From assembly GCA_965226965.1 (NCBI GenBank), contig OZ245715.1, positions 4,442,151 to 4,506,150 on the forward strand: a DNA stretch of 64,000 bases, written 5' to 3'. The translations under genes and the position numbers were made by a program. The notes beneath the pieces are model-generated. The model did no database searches. It was given only the letters and a program-made list of their open reading frames with translations, and was not told the origin of the DNA. Positions within the stretch are counted from its first letter, which is position 1. Each line of letters begins with the position of its first letter. Shown here piece by piece: positions 60,559 through 64,000 of the stretch. This DNA comes from Endoryza foliicola. Lineage in GTDB: Bacteria; Bacteroidota; Bacteroidia; Chitinophagales; Chitinophagaceae.

Positions 60559-63342
60559 TTAGAACGAATAGTTAAAGCTTAAGTTTACGTTGGTTCCGAA
60601 TTTTCTAGAAAAACGAACCGCATCTTTTCCTTTTTCAAACTTGGTGTTTGAATCAATATTTTGATAGAAGTACTGAGTTTGATTCAATATGTCTGATACA
60701 TTCAGACGAAACTCTCCCTTCTTATTAAATACCTTCTTAGCAACTTGAAAGTCTATCAAATCACGTGGAGCCTCATAAATATCTGGAGAACCTGCACCGG
60801 CACTGATATCACCTACTAAGTAAATACGTTCACCAATTCTGTTATACAACATTGTAATATTTAATCCGTATTTTTCTACATCGTACAACAATCCAAAGTT
60901 CACGAGGTAAGGCGATTGACCTTGTAAAGGACGGTCTACTTTAAATCCTTGGTCTTTGATACGGCTATAGATATAAGCACCATTGGCTTGTACTGTAAAG
61001 TTTTTGAAGGCTGATCCTAACTTGTCAAGCTTTTTACGCAATTCCAACTCAAGACCGAAAGTATTAGCCTTTTCAGGGTTTTGATAAGAGAAGGTAGAAG
61101 CACCGCCACTTCCTTCGTTGAAAATCTGTTCAATTGGATTGGCGAAGTACTTATAGAAAGCACCTGCACTGAACACTTCCCCTGAACGCGGATAGATTTC
61201 GTATCGAACATCGAAGTTGGTTACTTTTGTTCTTTTCAAAGCAGGATTACCTTGCACTGAAGCATTCAATTCGAAATCGTAGATATTCAAATAAGATAAC
61301 TCGCGCAATTCCGGACGAATCACTGTTTGTGAACCCGATAAACGTAAATTGGTTTTTGCATTCACTTTATAAGTAGCATTCAATCCTGGTAAAAAATCCT
61401 GAACAACTGTATGTGTATGACGTGGATCCCATGTTTTCACGCTTCCTACCAATTGATCGTAGTGTTCGAATCGTCCACCCCAAACTACGCGGAAATTAGC
61501 ACCGAATTGATTATCGAATTGCAAGAACCCTGCATTCAAAATGGTGTTTGCGAGGTAACGGAAATTTCTTCCTTTAATAGCATCAAAACCAAATAATGTT
61601 CCTGTCCCGTCACCGAAGTTGGTAGAATCGAAAACAGTAGTTGCAGGCTGTAATCTTAAAGTAGCATTATCGGTTGGCAAATAGTTTGCAAACAATTTTG
61701 CATCGTACAAGCGATCTTTGATTTGCAGCATATAACCGGCTTTCACAGTTTGCTTTTGTCCGAATAGTTCGAAGCTTTCGCTCAAATCGCCACCGGCAGT
61801 ATAGATATAATCACTCAAATCTTGATAAATACGGCTTCCGCTTTGTTGAGAAAGTGAATTTGACACCACTAGTTTATAAGGATCCGTTCCTGTGGTTGAT
61901 TTTGAATAAAGAATTCTTCTTTGATCAGGAATATAACCGTCTAAAATATTGAAAGCGCCGTACCATTTCAATTTCAAACTTTTGCTCAAACTATGATCTC
62001 CGGCTAATTGTGTAGTGAAGAAAGTATTTTGTTTGAAGCTCAATTCTGTTCCTCTCAATAGTTCATCTCTGGTATAATCGATACCCGAGCGATTGGTAAC
62101 TGAATTGGTAGTATTGGTATTGATGATTGCTTTTGCAGAGATTTTATTGAAAGAATTCAATTGAATGGCGAAACTAGCCAATCCCCCTACAGAAACATTT
62201 TGACTGTATCGATCATCCTGAAAATCATAGTTAACACTAAATACTCCAGAAGACAAGCTATTGCTTCTGTTATCTAGTTTCAAGAAGCGGTTGTTTTTAT
62301 TATAAGTAATACCAAAACTACCACCTACTGTTTTACCAAACCATTTGGAAGTAAACCCACCGTTCATTTGAAACGAACTGTTGAAAGGAGCATTGATTTT
62401 TTCAGGAGCCCATGCATTGCGCATTTGCTTGCCAATCGCTGTTTTCTCTGCAGCTGTTAAAATATCAAACTCACTTTTAGTTGTGTAGCTGGAAGGCAAT
62501 GCACGCGTTCCATCGTCAATACCCAACCAATCGTATTTGCCGGGTTTGTCGCGGTAAAAATCTTTACCAATGGTTTGTGTATTGAAACCGGTTCCCAACT
62601 GCACATTGAAAAAGTTTGCACTAGGGATATCTTTTGTGTTTACTTGAATCAAACCACCAGCCCACTCACCGGGGTATTCAGGAACGAATGCTTTGTTGAT
62701 CACGATGTTATCGATCATTGAAGCAGGAATCAAATCGAAAGAGAAAGTTTTACGATCAGGCTCTGTACTTGTTAACAAGATACCATTCAACATTGCTTGG
62801 TTGTAACGATCGGCCAAACCACGCACTACAATGAAACGACCTTCTTGGATACTCGCACCCGGTGTTCTTTTCAATACTTCACCGGTATTTCTATCTGGAG
62901 ATCTGCGAATGGTTTCTGCAGATATTACAGAGGCAACTGTATTAGTGTTCTTTTGGAAAGAAATGATAGAAGCTGCAGTTTCTCTTCTCGCATTGCTGCG
63001 TTGAGCAGTAACTGTAACGGTGCTGAGATTTGATTTAGAAAATTTCAAAGTGATGTTCAACTCGTTCACGGCACCTTTGGTAACTTCAACATCTTCGATT
63101 GTTTTCTTTTCATACCCAACTGCGGTAATTTCAAGATCATATTTTTTACCTGCAGCCAAATTGATAGTGAAATATCCTTCATTTGAAGAAGTAACGCCTC
63201 CGCCAACACCCACTATCTTAATGGTTGCTCCGGCAACCGGCTGATTCTTTTCATCCAAAATACGTCCGCTGATCTTTCCGGTTTGAGCCAGAGCGGTCAA
63301 CGAAACGAAGAGGAATAATAACAGTGCAGAAATTTTGCTCAC
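60559..63342 (-). CDS. TonB-dependent receptor with carboxypeptidase-like domain
   Basis: An outer-membrane receptor of about 927 residues. I start it at a GTG at 63342, giving MSKISALLLFLFVSLTALAQ, a good signal peptide; a longer TTG-started frame to 63366 would overlap the -7 box. Domains: CarboxypepD_reg-like (KISGRILDEKNQPVAGATIKIVG), TonB-box region, a plug with AETIRRSPDRNTGEVLKRTPGASIQEGRFIVVRGLADRYNQAMLNG, and a barrel ending NVNLSFNYSF. It is not SusC-type. Its partner is the lipoprotein downstream. The promoter carries six 11-bp-phased repeats identical in geometry to those of the phosphonate SusC, so phosphate-type regulation is inferred. Ligand unknown. Confidence 0.9.
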   Translation of the reverse strand: MSKISALLLFLFVSLTALAQTGKISGRILDEKNQPVAGATIKIVGVGGGVTSSNEGYFTINLAAGKKYDLEITAVGYEKKTIEDVEVTKGAVNELNITLKFSKSNLSTVTVTAQRSNARRETAASIISFQKNTNTVASVISAETIRRSPDRNTGEVLKRTPGASIQEGRFIVVRGLADRYNQAMLNGILLTSTEPDRKTFSFDLIPASMIDNIVINKAFVPEYPGEWAGGLIQVNTKDIPSANFFNVQLGTGFNTQTIGKDFYRDKPGKYDWLGIDDGTRALPSSYTTKSEFDILTAAEKTAIGKQMRNAWAPEKINAPFNSSFQMNGGFTSKWFGKTVGGSFGITYNKNNRFLKLDNRSNSLSSGVFSVNYDFQDDRYSQNVSVGGLASFAIQLNSFNKISAKAIINTNTTNSVTNRSGIDYTRDELLRGTELSFKQNTFFTTQLAGDHSLSKSLKLKWYGAFNILDGYIPDQRRILYSKSTTGTDPYKLVVSNSLSQQSGSRIYQDLSDYIYTAGGDLSESFELFGQKQTVKAGYMLQIKDRLYDAKLFANYLPTDNATLRLQPATTVFDSTNFGDGTGTLFGFDAIKGRNFRYLANTILNAGFLQFDNQFGANFRVVWGGRFEHYDQLVGSVKTWDPRHTHTVVQDFLPGLNATYKVNAKTNLRLSGSQTVIRPELRELSYLNIYDFELNASVQGNPALKRTKVTNFDVRYEIYPRSGEVFSAGAFYKYFANPIEQIFNEGSGGASTFSYQNPEKANTFGLELELRKKLDKLGSAFKNFTVQANGAYIYSRIKDQGFKVDRPLQGQSPYLVNFGLLYDVEKYGLNITMLYNRIGERIYLVGDISAGAGSPDIYEAPRDLIDFQVAKKVFNKKGEFRLNVSDILNQTQYFYQNIDSNTKFEKGKDAVRFSRKFGTNVNLSFNYSF

Positions 63343-63363
63343 AACTAAGTCATTTTGTTGCCG

Positions 63364-63441
63364 CAAAAGTAGCAGCGCACTATTACCGTAACATTACGCC
63401 AATGTTACCGAATCGTATCCTATATATTACCGTAATGTTAA
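63364..63441 (-). promoter_or_regulatory. promoter and six-unit 11-bp-phased activator array
   Basis: The minus strand at 63371-63364 reads TACTTTTG (exact TAnnTTTG). Nine bp further, on the plus strand, 11-mers begin at 63381 (TATTACCGTAA), 63392 (CATTACGCCAA), 63403 (TGTTACCGAAT), 63414 (CGTATCCTATA, decayed), 63425 (TATTACCGTAA) and 63436 (TGTTAACGAGT). Within it GTAACATT-ACGCC-AATGTTAC is also an inverted repeat. Confidence 0.72.
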
Positions 63442-63849
63442 CGAGTGCCCTAACTAAAGGATAAAATGATTGCACTAAAAAGTTTAAATAATTGATTTAC
63501 AAATACATACAATTGTTGGAAATTTAAACTGATGAAAACCAGTTAGAAAGATGAAAAACTGTAATATCAATACAATCAAGCACTTATAAAATGCCCGTTT
63601 CTTTAAACAAACCTTACTTCCGTATTTTGTAACATTAACCGCTTCGTTTTAAAAAATTTGGATCACGAATTCTCGCTTGACCTGGTTTTACCCTTGGATG
63701 ATTTGTAGCATTAGCATGAAATAATGGAATTCAATATTGATTGTCAATGATTTAAGAAATAAAAACCCTCCATTTGATGGGGAAACTGCACTTATTGATT
63801 CGACATATATATTATATGAGTAGCAATCAACTCTTCAAGGAGCTGTTAA
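63442..63849. other. spacer without recognised gene
   Basis: About 400 AT-rich bases between the receptor promoter and a partial plus-strand gene. A 16-codon frame at 63816 overlaps the next start and could be a leader, but nothing supports it further. Confidence 0.4.
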
Positions 63850-64000
63850 ATGAGTATAAATTCTAATATTAAGAAATTGTTACCAATAGAAAGCGTAATA
63901 CAAATGAAACATGAAACGGTAATCTTTGCGAAAATTAATAGTTATGGGCCTGAATTCCATCATGAAGATTTTCTTACCGAAAGACAAGATTTTTTACACC
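63850..64000 (+). CDS. start of an unidentified gene, cut by the window end
   Basis: From the ATG at 63850, 50 codons remain open to the window edge, beginning MSINSNIKKLLPIESVIQMK and continuing HETVIFAKINSYGPEFHHEDFLTERQDFLH. An AAGGAG sequence at 63837-63842, seven bases before the ATG, is a strong Shine-Dalgarno signal, unusual for this genome, and supports the start. The fragment has no signal peptide and I recognise no family. Confidence 0.5.
   Translation, partial: MSINSNIKKLLPIESVIQMKHETVIFAKINSYGPEFHHEDFLTERQDFLH

Noticed and set aside
63343..63366. Upstream TTG start for the TonB receptor
   Set aside because: It would start inside the TACTTTTG promoter box and precede the signal peptide with a polar stretch; the GTG at 63342 gives a normal signal peptide.

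Overview
The window comes from a Bacteroidota chromosome, most plausibly a Chitinophagaceae-type member (inference, no search run). Evidence seen: two SusC/SusD pairs and two further TonB-dependent receptors, at least five secreted proteins ending in type IX secretion (T9SS) C-terminal sorting domains, N-terminally extended AtpB, near absence of Shine-Dalgarno sequences, and several -7 boxes of the Bacteroidota form TAnnTTTG. No rRNA, tRNA or CRISPR array was recognised.

Layout. 0-2.8 kb: 5' end of rsmA, pdxA, and an intact IS4-type element with a 9-bp target duplication. 2.9-12.8 kb: two T9SS cargo proteins (beta-helix protein and M14 carboxypeptidase), then a small sugar-metabolism-like group (LolA-like protein, TIM-barrel isomerase, SUMF1-domain protein, Gfo/Idh/MocA oxidoreductase). 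13-27 kb: ABC exporter, more T9SS cargo, a TonB receptor operon that ends in two paralogous membrane proteins and a winged-helix regulator, and tandem repeats with 138-bp and 179-bp units. 27.3-33.4 kb: atpB-E-F-H-A operon (atpG not following atpA) preceded by an MsbA-type exporter. 33.5-37.8 kb: a secreted protein with a possible clan CD peptidase His/Cys pair, divergent from a PhoB/PhoR-like two-component pair.

The most interesting part is 36-63 kb, which looks like a phosphorus-scavenging island. A single seven-gene operon (47.4 to 37.8 kb, minus strand) joins a SusC/SusD outer-membrane uptake pair to an alkaline-phosphatase-superfamily hydrolase, a PhnZ-type HD oxygenase with every expected active-site residue, a phosphonatase-like HAD hydrolase that keeps the Schiff-base lysine, a DUF5690/MFS transporter and a PbfD/TIGR03364-type flavin oxidase: a candidate outer-membrane-to-phosphate route for aminophosphonates. 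Next to it lie a phosphodiesterase-alkaline phosphatase fusion, a second SusC/SusD pair followed by a purple-acid-phosphatase-like enzyme, and a TonB receptor plus lipoprotein pair. The promoters of the phosphonate SusC and of the last TonB receptor share an identical layout: a TACTTT(T/C)G box, 9 bp, then five or more TGTTACCGAAT-like 11-mers repeated every 11 bp, the geometry expected for an OmpR/PhoB-family activator. Weaker versions occur before the second SusC and before the response regulator itself.

Intergenic DNA is rich in repeats: a 13-copy 54-bp array whose alternate units show base-pair covariation, and a mosaic of dispersed AT-rich elements that recurs at several gene ends.
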